Part shown: positions 1-8,942 of the stretch, piece by piece | Layout of the letters: the number at the start of each line of letters is the position of its first letter | Position numbering within the stretch: the first letter of the stretch is position 1 | Position numbers and translations under genes: made by a program | The notes under the pieces: model-generated | The model's input: only the letters and a program-made list of their open reading frames with translations | Databases searched by the model: none | What the model was told of the DNA's origin: nothing | Assembly (NCBI GenBank): GCA_024742415.1 | Contig: JANSYN010000002.1 | Location: 248,001 to 312,000 of the forward strand | DNA from: Gammaproteobacteria bacterium | Lineage (GTDB): Bacteria > Pseudomonadota > Gammaproteobacteria > Pseudomonadales > Halieaceae | Reading direction: 5' to 3' | DNA: 64,000 nt

Positions 1-44
1 TCGTAGCGTTCCAGGCACTACCGCAGAATAGCCGCTATCGCTTC

Positions 45-1271
45 ATGCTGGACGAAGCGCAGTTCACCATCATGGGCTATATCAAGGGGCCGGTCTGTCG
101 CGGCCAGATTGCGCTGAATGTGATTGATGACCAGTTCTGGGTGTTCTTTACCGACCCAGACGAAGAACGGGCCCAGCACACCGCAGAGTTTCTGGCGCGC
201 GAAAGTGGCGAGTTGCGGCTGCCCAACGCCGACGGAAACTTGCTGGTATCGCTGGTGCAATGGCGCAAGTACTCAAAGAACCAACTCAAGTTTCTCAAGG
301 CCAAAACACAGTTCATCAACCAGACGGCCAGGGCAGCGGATATCCGCGTAGACCTGGAGCTGATCTGGGACGGCGACGGCCACAACGACAACGCCAGCCT
401 GACTGTGTTCCGTCACACCGATACCGCAACGGTAGTCAAGGGCCTGGTAGGCCACCAACCCAAGACCGCATGGCTGATCGACTACTCTCTACTGGAACGA
501 ATCCATTACCTGCTGGTGGCAGGCTTTGATGTCTACGGCAATGTTGGTCACCAGTTGGAGACTCGCCTTTATATGGATTTTCTGCGCATGGAAGGCGAGC
601 AGAACTTCCTGTTCCTGTTGCCCAAACAAGAACGTATTGCACTGCGCGATTACTGGTACCGCAACGCCGGCGAGCACGTCAAGCGTTTCGTGATGACCGA
701 TGCCATGGCCTTTGATCGCGACACCGATATCGTTTTCTCAAACGACAGCCCCGCCAAGCCACAACTACTGAACATGTTGCAGCAGCGCATCTACGGCGCC
801 GCAGCCAAGCGCTACGCGATTCATGATTCCGCCCTGGAGCGGTTGGCCGAATCCGGCGGTGCTCACCTGAGCCTCATGCCCCAGGTAGCTTTTGTGCAGG
901 TATTCGGACACGGTGAACAAGAGCGCGTGTACTCACTCATCCACAACAGTGCCTACAGTAACAACGCACAGATTTTCCAGGAAGAGGAACGTCGTATTCC
1001 GCAAGAAGACACGCTCACTGTTGCGCGCGGTTTTATCGGTGCTTATCCGAACGCATTTTTCCAGATCAACTCGCAGGATCTCGACACGTTCACAGATGCC
1101 GTTCTGGCGCTGGAGAGCGAAGCGGATTATGCGGCACTGAAAAGACGCTTTGGCGTGGCCCGCAATGCGCCGCACTTTTGGCAGGTCAGTGATCGTTTCC
1201 ATGATCACGCTGCGGCTTTTTTTCCGCGCGAGTCCGGCGTGTTCGACCTGAATCGCTACGAAAACCGTTAA
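45..1271 (+). CDS. cti: Fatty acid cis/trans isomerase (Cti), C-terminal part; probably begins upstream of the window
   Basis: 408-aa frame resembling the C-terminal half of Cti (e.g. HLETRLYMDFLRMEGEQNFLFLLP, YPNAFFQI). The expected N-terminal cytochrome c CxxCH region is absent, consistent with truncation at the window edge. Confidence 0.8.
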   Translation: MLDEAQFTIMGYIKGPVCRGQIALNVIDDQFWVFFTDPDEERAQHTAEFLARESGELRLPNADGNLLVSLVQWRKYSKNQLKFLKAKTQFINQTARAADIRVDLELIWDGDGHNDNASLTVFRHTDTATVVKGLVGHQPKTAWLIDYSLLERIHYLLVAGFDVYGNVGHQLETRLYMDFLRMEGEQNFLFLLPKQERIALRDYWYRNAGEHVKRFVMTDAMAFDRDTDIVFSNDSPAKPQLLNMLQQRIYGAAAKRYAIHDSALERLAESGGAHLSLMPQVAFVQVFGHGEQERVYSLIHNSAYSNNAQIFQEEERRIPQEDTLTVARGFIGAYPNAFFQINSQDLDTFTDAVLALESEADYAALKRRFGVARNAPHFWQVSDRFHDHAAAFFPRESGVFDLNRYENR

Positions 1272-1306
1272 ACCCCTGCAGGGCCATCAGAAACCGGCCG
1301 CTGGCG

Positions 1307-1906
1307 TCACTCGCTGATCATTGGGTAATCCAGCAGTTCGAAATCTTCGCGAAAGTAATCGTTGACGATGCGGCGCAGCTCCGGCGTCCACAAGTTCACC
1401 TCACGCGCCGACGACCTGCCACTGGCACGCACTTTGGGCAACGTGATCTCGGGCAGTGACAATCGCTGGCAGATCCGCGAGAAGTCTGCCTGCAGGTTTT
1501 CAAACCGCCCGACAAAATCAACCAGCAATCCACCCTGGTGAGGGGCAATAAAATCCACCTGCTTGAACATCAGCTCATTGCTGCTGAAACCATGAATAAA
1601 CTGCGCAAAGGTTTTGTCACCTGTGTACAGATGGTGTCGGGGATGATCCGGTGCGCCTAGCGGCTCCCGCTGGCGATAAAAGTACCAGGACAACATGCGA
1701 TCATAGGGGTCGCGCACGAAAGCAAACTTGAAATAGTCTTCCCATACGGATGGCGGCAGGTCGCGCTGCAGCTTCAGACAGGTGGCGTGCCGATTAAACG
1801 CGTCGCTCAGCGGGGCCTTGTAAGGCGTCAGTACTTCCTCTGTGCTGCTACTGCCGACTTTGGGCACGGCGACAAAAATGAATCGATGCGAATCGGAAAG
1901 GATCAC
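1307..1906 (-). CDS. Sulfotransferase family protein (PAPS-dependent, Sulfotransfer_2-like)
   Basis: N-terminal 5'-PSB-like VPKVGSSSTEEVL and 3'-PB-like FAFVRDPYDRMLSWYFYR motifs. Confidence 0.8.
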   Translation of the reverse strand: MILSDSHRFIFVAVPKVGSSSTEEVLTPYKAPLSDAFNRHATCLKLQRDLPPSVWEDYFKFAFVRDPYDRMLSWYFYRQREPLGAPDHPRHHLYTGDKTFAQFIHGFSSNELMFKQVDFIAPHQGGLLVDFVGRFENLQADFSRICQRLSLPEITLPKVRASGRSSAREVNLWTPELRRIVNDYFREDFELLDYPMISE

Positions 1907-2019
1907 TGTGATAGTCGTCGTGTGCCGCGCGTTATCGGAAAAGTGCTACAGACGACAACGCCAACGTCCATGCGCTTGCCGCCAACCAGATAGCCGCAAG
2001 CTTAACACAGCGTGCAGCC

Positions 2020-3276
2020 CTATCTCGCCCTCGCGTCAAAGCGAATGTGCAGCCCTTTCAAACCGCGCAGGACAATATTCGGCCAGTAAGAGAGGTCCGA
2101 TTTCTCCTCGTCGAGCGAGAGATTGGTCAGTCGCGACAGCAGCCCCTCGAAAGCAACGAGCATCTCTTTGCGCGCCAGCAGCGCTCCCGGGCAAAAATGC
2201 ACGCCCTGGCCAAAGGCGATATGGTCGTCGGCGTTCTGCCTGTGGATCTCGATAGCATTCGGATTTGCAAACAGCGCTGCGTCGCGATTAGCCGCGTGGT
2301 AACGCAACATCACCAGCGAATCCGCCGGAATACGTACACCGTGAAATTCCGTATCTTTTTTCACGACCCGCCACATGCCCGCGCTGGGCGATTCCATGCG
2401 CAGCATTTCTTCTACCGCATTGGGGATCTTTTCGGGGTCTGCCTGCAGTTGCGCCAGTTGGTCGGGATTTTGCAGCAGGCTGAGCATACCGCCGGTAATC
2501 GCCGAGGTCGTCGTTTCATTGCCTGCCACCATGAGCTGCTGCAGCAGGCTCTGCAGTTCTTCCATGTTCAGCAGGCGTTCCTGCCCGGTATCGGGATCCT
2601 GTATACGCGTCATCACCAGGTCAGAGATCATGTCATCTGTTGGTGCCTGACGACGCGCGGCGACCATTTCGGCGAAGTAAAACTGGAAGGCGACGATATT
2701 CTGCGCGTCCTCGACCTGCTCTTCGGGCGTTGCCATCTGGCTCAGGCGCCGGGCAAAGGAATCTGACCAGCGCTTGAAATCACGCAGGTCGTCGCGCGGC
2801 ACGCCAAGCTGGTCGGCAATGACATACACCGGTAGAGGCGTGGTGAACTCTCGTATGAAATCGCATTCACCGCGCGCGATAAAACTGTCTATCAACTCGT
2901 TCACGATGGCGCGCATGTAGTCTTCCATGGCGTTCACACGCCTGGCATTGAAGACCTTGTTCACCAGTGTGCGATAAGTCTTGTGGCGAGGTGGGTCCGC
3001 CGTGATCAGGGTGTCGACGGGCTGCCACGCCTGCGCGTAGATCGCAGTCACCTCGGGCGCAGGCTCAGGCCCCTTGAGCAGTTCGTTAAAGTTATTCGAG
3101 TAGGTGTGAGTGTCTTTGATCAGCTGCTTTACATCCGCGTAGCGGCTTACCATAAAAATGTTGGTGTTCGGCAGTTGATAGACCGGCGCCTGCTCCTGCA
3201 GGGTCTGATAAAACTCATAGGGGCAGTTCAGTACTTCTTCATCGAAGAAATTAAAATCTGCGGGGCACTTACCCAT
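2020..3276 (-). CDS. Cytochrome P450 (bacterial soluble type)
   Basis: I-helix VAGNETTTS, ExxR-like region, heme-binding FGQGVHFCPGALLARKE. Confidence 0.93.
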   Translation of the reverse strand: MGKCPADFNFFDEEVLNCPYEFYQTLQEQAPVYQLPNTNIFMVSRYADVKQLIKDTHTYSNNFNELLKGPEPAPEVTAIYAQAWQPVDTLITADPPRHKTYRTLVNKVFNARRVNAMEDYMRAIVNELIDSFIARGECDFIREFTTPLPVYVIADQLGVPRDDLRDFKRWSDSFARRLSQMATPEEQVEDAQNIVAFQFYFAEMVAARRQAPTDDMISDLVMTRIQDPDTGQERLLNMEELQSLLQQLMVAGNETTTSAITGGMLSLLQNPDQLAQLQADPEKIPNAVEEMLRMESPSAGMWRVVKKDTEFHGVRIPADSLVMLRYHAANRDAALFANPNAIEIHRQNADDHIAFGQGVHFCPGALLARKEMLVAFEGLLSRLTNLSLDEEKSDLSYWPNIVLRGLKGLHIRFDARAR

Positions 3277-3311
3277 TGATGCTTTCCTTGTATTGTGAGC
3301 GGTAGCGACGC

Positions 3312-4703
3312 TTACAATTCGCCGCGAATGTACTTGTCGATAGTCTGGTGAAAATGGCGGATGCGCACTTCATGGTAGTTCGCCAGTACAACCTCACCCG
3401 GATCAAGACTGTGCATACCCTTCTGGATCTTCGGCATGTTAAAAAGATCCTGGTCGAAAATAGTGCCAAGGCTTTCCCCAAGTTCGGGCGCCTGCGAAAA
3501 CAGCTCTTGCTCGCCCAGGCGTCGCACGGGCGCATCTGCGGGCCGCTCCGCACCTGTAGGCAGCTGGCAGATCACCATGATTTCCATCAGGGCTGTTGTG
3601 TGGTCATCACCGTTGGGACGAAAGCGGTAGGTGATATTCGGGTGGAAGCCCGCCCAGGGCGCAAAATTCGGAAACACTGAATACAAAATGGAATCCATGC
3701 GCTCGGCCATCGTGGCAAAGCTGGCAAGCTCCCTGTCGTGATTCTTGCTGAACTCCTCCGAATTGAGCTGGGCGATGTACTCCCTGGCCGTCATGCCCTG
3801 TGGGATCTCGGCATGACTGGGCCGCGCGACCATCGCCGAAACGCCGAGCATGGTGTCTACGACCTCCTGGTCGGTAACCTCACTCAGGTGCGAGCTGGGC
3901 ACGCCAAGCGCCGTCATGGTGCGGCTGATATGGTCGCCCCAGACGTCGTACTGTGTGTCTGCATCTTCGGTGTAGTTGAGGATCTGCGGGTGGGTGGCGA
4001 TGGCATGATAGGACTCAATGAATGCCTCCCAACCGACTTTCCAGTTGCAGGGAATGACCTTCTCAACGTGCACCATCTTGTAACCGTTTTCCGGCTTCCA
4101 GCGTTCAAAATGCTGCGGTAGCACGCCCAGGTAGTCGTGCAGCGGCTGCGCCTGTAAGTCCATATTGATGAACACCCAGCCGCCCCAGGTATCCACCTGC
4201 ACCTGGCGCAGGGCGAACTCGTCGTCTTTGATGTGCTCAAAGTCCCACTTGCAGGGGGCCCATTTGAAGTCACCTTCAAGACTCCAGGTGAACGCATGAT
4301 AGGGGCAGCGAAACTTCTCATAATTGCCGCTCTCGTCCACCAACTGGCGACCCCGATGCAGGCAAGCGTTCTTGAAGGCGCGCAGCTGGCCCGCCTCGGT
4401 ACGCGTTACCACGATGGAAAAACGCGCGATGTCATAAACGTGGGTATCGCCTGGGTTGGCCACTTCGGTTTCGCGACACACCATCTGCCAGGTGCGCTTC
4501 CAGACGTGCTCTACCTCGAGCTCGTGAAACTCGCGAGACAAATAACGCTCAACCGAGAGATTACCGCAGCCAAGGTTCGGCCGGGTGTTCTCGCGCAGGC
4601 AGTCGGGTACCGGATGGTACTCCAGGTCCAGCAGGTCCTGATAGGAAGGCCCTTTGGGGCCGGCTGGCGCACCTGTCGCGCCTCGGTGTGTTGCGTCGCC
4701 CAT
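3312..4703 (-). CDS. Aromatic ring-hydroxylating oxygenase alpha subunit (Rieske type)
   Basis: Rieske motif CLHRGRQL...CPYHAFTWSLEG; mononuclear iron region ESYHAIATHPQ. Confidence 0.92.
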   Translation of the reverse strand: MGDATHRGATGAPAGPKGPSYQDLLDLEYHPVPDCLRENTRPNLGCGNLSVERYLSREFHELEVEHVWKRTWQMVCRETEVANPGDTHVYDIARFSIVVTRTEAGQLRAFKNACLHRGRQLVDESGNYEKFRCPYHAFTWSLEGDFKWAPCKWDFEHIKDDEFALRQVQVDTWGGWVFINMDLQAQPLHDYLGVLPQHFERWKPENGYKMVHVEKVIPCNWKVGWEAFIESYHAIATHPQILNYTEDADTQYDVWGDHISRTMTALGVPSSHLSEVTDQEVVDTMLGVSAMVARPSHAEIPQGMTAREYIAQLNSEEFSKNHDRELASFATMAERMDSILYSVFPNFAPWAGFHPNITYRFRPNGDDHTTALMEIMVICQLPTGAERPADAPVRRLGEQELFSQAPELGESLGTIFDQDLFNMPKIQKGMHSLDPGEVVLANYHEVRIRHFHQTIDKYIRGEL

Positions 4704-4837
4704 CGTTTTTGTCCTTGTAAGCGTTCGTGATCGGGCTACTGCTGCAGCACCCGCTCAGGCGGTTCCACAGAGTCGCTCATCCGGGGTGGTGCAAAATCCA
4801 ATATAAACAATCTTGACGGTTTTTTTAATGATCTGAC

Positions 4838-4851
4838 TTGATCTGCATCAA
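4838..4851. promoter_or_regulatory. FNR/ANR-type binding site TTGATCTGCATCAA
   Basis: Exact match to TTGAT-N4-ATCAA, 135 bp upstream of the Rieske oxygenase start codon. Confidence 0.6.
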
Positions 4852-5064
4852 GCACGCGGCAGATCGGCACCCGCATCTGCGCGCAAGGGTGCCGACCAGG
4901 CGCCGGAGTCCTGCAGCGACTGGCAGCGGGCCACAATGGCACAGGTGGAAGGTGTTGAGGGCTGGGAGCGGGAAGGATCCAGGGGGGGGTTACAGACCGG
5001 GTCATGCCCAGGCTGCTGGGGAACCGCGCTGGCAGCTTGGTGGATGGCTCTCCATCAGGAAACA

Positions 5065-5174
5065 GGTATCGGTACCGGTGTCGGTTTCGGTTTCGGTTTC
5101 GGTTTCGGTTTCGGTAGCGGGAACGGGGTATCGGTGTTGGTATCGGTATCGGTATCGGTGTTGGTGTTGGTGCC
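5065..5174. repeat. Hexanucleotide tandem array (GGTTTC/GGTATC/GGTGTT units)
   Basis: Consecutive GGTNNC hexamers, including five perfect GGTTTC and three perfect GGTATC copies, broken by a short GGGAACGGG interruption. Confidence 0.9.
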
Positions 5175-5265
5175 AGGTATCAGGACATACCGGATGTTGC
5201 GCAGCCCGCACTTGCAGTAACACCTGTGGCTGGCACCGCAGCGCCGGCCACAGGCTCTCATCCGC

Positions 5266-5970
5266 CTAGAACTTGTAGGCGACACCCAGCATGTAGACGA
5301 AGGGGTCGATTTCTACGTCAAAGTCCACATCAGCAACGGCGGTTGAAACGGTCGCCGAAGTGTCGATGTCAATCCAGTACATGGACGCACTGACTGCCCA
5401 GTTGTCGTTAATGGGAATGTCCACGCCAGCGCGCAGGGCAAGCCCCCAGGAATCGTCCAGGCTGAGATCGGCAGGCAGCGGGCCGTCATTGCCAACGATG
5501 TCGCCGAGCGCGCCCTCAAGCTGTGAGTCGACCTGCTCATCCCAGAAGAAGGTGTAGTTCAAGCCGGCTCCGATGTAGGGCTGCCACCCCTCCTGGCCAC
5601 CCCGGGGGTACCAGTTGACCACCACGGTCGGCGGCAAATGTTTGGTGCTACCGGCATCGACTGGCGCATCGTTGAGCACAATGTCGTGTTCAAACGGCGT
5701 GGATGCCAACACCTCAACACCCCAGTTGTCCGCGAACATGTATGTGCCGGTGACAAAAATCTGCGTATCGTCTTTTACATCCACGCCGTTCTCAAACACT
5801 GTAGGCGGGCTCGTTGGAATCGAAATCGCATCGCTGCTGGCGTCAGGGTTCACATTGGCCAAACCGCCTCGAATGATCCAGTCTCCCTGCTCGTACGCCA
5901 TCGCTACTGCGGGGCCGGCGAGCATTGCTGTTGCAAGCGCAACGTTCAGTGCTGTCTTGTTCATTTTCAT
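5266..5970 (-). CDS. ompW: OmpW family outer membrane protein
   Basis: Signal peptide MKMNKTALNVALATAMLAGPAVAMA, GDWIIRGGLANVNPD, C-terminal aromatic VAYKF. Confidence 0.88.
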   Translation of the reverse strand: MKMNKTALNVALATAMLAGPAVAMAYEQGDWIIRGGLANVNPDASSDAISIPTSPPTVFENGVDVKDDTQIFVTGTYMFADNWGVEVLASTPFEHDIVLNDAPVDAGSTKHLPPTVVVNWYPRGGQEGWQPYIGAGLNYTFFWDEQVDSQLEGALGDIVGNDGPLPADLSLDDSWGLALRAGVDIPINDNWAVSASMYWIDIDTSATVSTAVADVDFDVEIDPFVYMLGVAYKF

Positions 5971-6855
5971 CGACTTCTTTCCTCTTGGTTATTGACGCTA
6001 TTGTTGATCAAACCGTGGCTGAAGCAACTTGCGGTCTTCCAGCTTGCGCAACACACCGCGCGCAAAATACCCTGTAAATGTAGGGTTTTGAGCGCGAGTA
6101 GCTGCGCGTGTCGAGGGTGCATTCTCAGTGCTGCAGGCGTCGGGAACAATTCGCATGATTCGAGGGAAAAGGCAGCTTCAAGTTGATTAAGGCCCGGCAT
6201 TAATTCGATAAACACGAAGACGACTAGCGCACGACATAACCCGCCACACATCCTGAAGGCGCGCCATGCACTATCCTTGAGCGCACGGGTAGCGCTGCCT
6301 GCATCAATCGTCGATCATCGCCACACGGGTCCTGGCGCTGTGCGTGGCTCATGCTTGCGCAGCACTCGCACCTGTGTAGCGCCCAGGTACACAGCGGCAT
6401 TACGAAACACGCAAAGCACAGGCGAGTGCGCACTCGTACAAGACAGGGTGCGAGGGGGGGGGGGATGTAAAGTGCCCTGTTCAGCAAGCGCTCCCGCAGC
6501 GCCCTTGCTGGCCAGGCAAATACTGTGCGCCCTGTCTACATGGACTCAAATGAAAAGGGGGGGAAACGACGTTTGAACAGGCTGGACGGGTTTACGACGG
6601 GGAACGCACTAGTGGCGGCGAGGAACGCAAACCGGCATTAAGAAGTGGAGAGCCATTCCAACACCGCCTGCGACGCCCCTTGTCATATCGCTGGTGACGC
6701 TGCGTGTTCCACCCCTTTTACACCCCTTGCGCTGTCGCCTGCGATCGAGGTCTGCTGCGGGACATCACGCGATGAAGATGAACGCCAACAACGCCCACCC
6801 GCCCCGCGACGCTGACACGGGGGCGCACACAGGCACGGGCCCTAAAAGAGAAGCG

Positions 6856-7041
6856 CTAGGCCGCCTGCTCGCTATAACGGTATCCGGCGCGCTCTACCCA
6901 GACCAGCTTGAAACGACTGTCACCATAGAAGTCCAGTGAAGCCAGTTCTGCGCGATACAGCGTGTCGTACTGGACGTCGCTTGCCACCACCTCGTTACCG
7001 TTCCTGTCGATGGCCTTGATTACAAACTTGGGAATGGTCAT
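6856..7041 (-). CDS. Small conserved-looking hypothetical protein (about 61 aa, MTIPKFVIKAIDRNGNEVV...)
   Basis: Internal Met in the 89-aa ORF is preceded by the purine-rich GGAGAAGAGCA. Compact, protein-like composition. Confidence 0.55.
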   Translation of the reverse strand: MTIPKFVIKAIDRNGNEVVASDVQYDTLYRAELASLDFYGDSRFKLVWVERAGYRYSEQAA

Positions 7042-7300
7042 TGCTCTTCTCCTGCGACTTCGCCTGTCACTACCGCCCGCTAGCGGCCAGCTTGGCCACT
7101 CACTATGAGCGCTGGTTTCGCCCACCAGTGTTTTGCGGGTTCATAAATACTACGACAAAAACTCCGATTCAGATGAAATGGATGCACAATTTGTTCTTGC
7201 GATAATGCTCGGGATTTTTTGGCAACCAGCACACCACACGACATCGCGAAGCCCTGTCGCGGCCGCGGCCGGTTCGCGCTTACCACCATCGTGCGTATAC

Positions 7301-7316
7301 ACCCTACCCATAGGGT
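7301..7316. promoter_or_regulatory. Perfect inverted repeat ACCCTA-N4-TAGGGT upstream of the ion channel
   Basis: ACCCTACCCATAGGGT, 51 bp before the ATG at 7368. Confidence 0.35.
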
Positions 7317-7367
7317 CACTTACTCTCTAGAATTCCCTTCCTGAATTTTTCCGGGTCAATCTGTACC

Positions 7368-8204
7368 ATGAGTCTTGATCAGCATCCCAGTTCCGTCTTC
7401 GCCACCCTGCAGAGGATCGAACGCAGCCGCTACTTCCAGGGAGCGGTCATCTTCATCATCGTCCTTTCGGCCATCACCATCGGGGCCAAGACGTACGACC
7501 TTCCGCCGCTGTTTGCGCAGGTACTAACGGCACTGGATGTTGCTATCACGCTGTTCTTCCTGGCAGAGATACTGTTCCGCTTTGTTACGTGCCCGCATAA
7601 GTCGCGCTTCTTCTCAGACGGCTGGAATATTTTTGACACAATCGTAGTGATCGGCAGCCTCATACCGATCGACAATTCAGAGGCCGTACTGCTGGGCCGT
7701 CTGCTGCGGGTGTTTCGCGTGCTGCGACTGGTATCGATCGTTCCGGAGCTGCGCTTCCTGATAAACGCACTGCTCAAGGCCATTCCACAGATGGGCTACA
7801 TCGCACTGCTGATGTTCATCATTTTTTACATCTACGGCGCCATGGGCTCCATGTTCTTTTCCGACATTGATCCGGTCCTGTGGGGTGACGTTTCCATTTC
7901 CATGCTCACGCTGTTTCGCGTAGCGACCTTCGAGGACTGGACTGACGTCATGTATGCCACCATGGCCACCTACCCCCTGAGCTGGATTTACTATCTGAGT
8001 TTTATTTTCCTGACGGCCTTCGTTTTTCTGAATATGATGATCGGATCCATTCTTGAAGTGATGGGCGAGGAACGCAACTTGCGCCAGGCCAAAACCGCGC
8101 ACGATGAACGTGAGCAGATGGCACAGCAGCTCAGCGCCATGAGCAAGCAGCTCGACGAACTCACCGCCATCATCAAGCAAGAGCGCTCAGCATCACGGGA
8201 TTGA
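7368..8204 (+). CDS. Voltage-gated-type ion transporter (single-domain NaChBac-like 6TM channel)
   Basis: S4 GRLLRVFRVLRLV (Arg every third residue), pore FRVATFEDWTDVMY, S6 FVFLNMMIGSILEVM, C-terminal coiled coil. Confidence 0.9.
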   Translation: MSLDQHPSSVFATLQRIERSRYFQGAVIFIIVLSAITIGAKTYDLPPLFAQVLTALDVAITLFFLAEILFRFVTCPHKSRFFSDGWNIFDTIVVIGSLIPIDNSEAVLLGRLLRVFRVLRLVSIVPELRFLINALLKAIPQMGYIALLMFIIFYIYGAMGSMFFSDIDPVLWGDVSISMLTLFRVATFEDWTDVMYATMATYPLSWIYYLSFIFLTAFVFLNMMIGSILEVMGEERNLRQAKTAHDEREQMAQQLSAMSKQLDELTAIIKQERSASRD

Positions 8205-8433
8205 TAGCGTTTGCGCGCAGCCCACGCCCGCCGGCATTGTCAGCAGCCGTTGAACCGATTGCGCCCGCCAGCGGTATAACCTGGATACAACAAAGTTTGG
8301 GCACTATGGCAGGGCAGGCAGCAACAACCGCTACGACGCGCAGGCCAGACACCAACCCAACGGGATGCTTCAGCACAATGCCACAAGGAATACCAACCGA
8401 CGCAATGCCCTGCCCCGTGCGACGGATCGCCCG

Positions 8434-8940
8434 ATGACACAACCGCATGACGCAGCGCCGGACGCAGCCACTGTTGCCGACACCATCCGTTTACTGCTGC
8501 ACACGCAGGTCCAGTGTGTGCTGGCGACGGTCTCGCCCGCAGGCCCGGCGCAGCACCTGATGGCCTATGCCTTTGATGACGACCTGCATCAGGTTTACGT
8601 CGCCTCGCTGCGCGCCACCGAGAAGGTCAGCAACATGCTGCGCAATCCCGCTACTTCGCTGTTTTGGGACAATCGCACTGGCAACACCAGGGATCACATT
8701 GAAGGGCTTGCACTAATGGCAACCGGCCGGGCCCGCGTGCTCGATCACGTACAGCGCGCAGCACCTGCAGCCGCGCTGCAGCAACGCAACACTTCCCTGG
8801 GCGGCCTGCTTGGCCACGCTGACGCCGTTGTGCTGGCCATCCATATCAGCAGCTACCGGCTGGTGCAGGGCTACACATCCATTACCCACTACGACCCGAC
8901 TGCGCAGGCAGTCACAGACCCATCCATAAGGAGAAACTAG
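8434..8940 (+). CDS. Pyridoxamine 5'-phosphate oxidase-like flavin-binding family protein
   Basis: Split-barrel pattern (VQCVLATVSPAGPAQHLMAYAFDDDLHQVYVAS...FWDNRTG). ATG start chosen at 8434. Confidence 0.65.
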   Translation: MTQPHDAAPDAATVADTIRLLLHTQVQCVLATVSPAGPAQHLMAYAFDDDLHQVYVASLRATEKVSNMLRNPATSLFWDNRTGNTRDHIEGLALMATGRARVLDHVQRAAPAAALQQRNTSLGGLLGHADAVVLAIHISSYRLVQGYTSITHYDPTAQAVTDPSIRRN

Positions 8941-8942
8941 CT

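Noticed and set aside
2047-2766. 239-aa plus-strand ORF opposite the first P450
   Set aside because: Antisense of a P450 with intact heme and I-helix motifs.
4838-5285. Repeat-encoded peptides such as (VS)n, (GF)n, (PK)n, (TE)n as real proteins
   Set aside because: All come from one hexanucleotide array read in several frames; no start context or conserved flanks.
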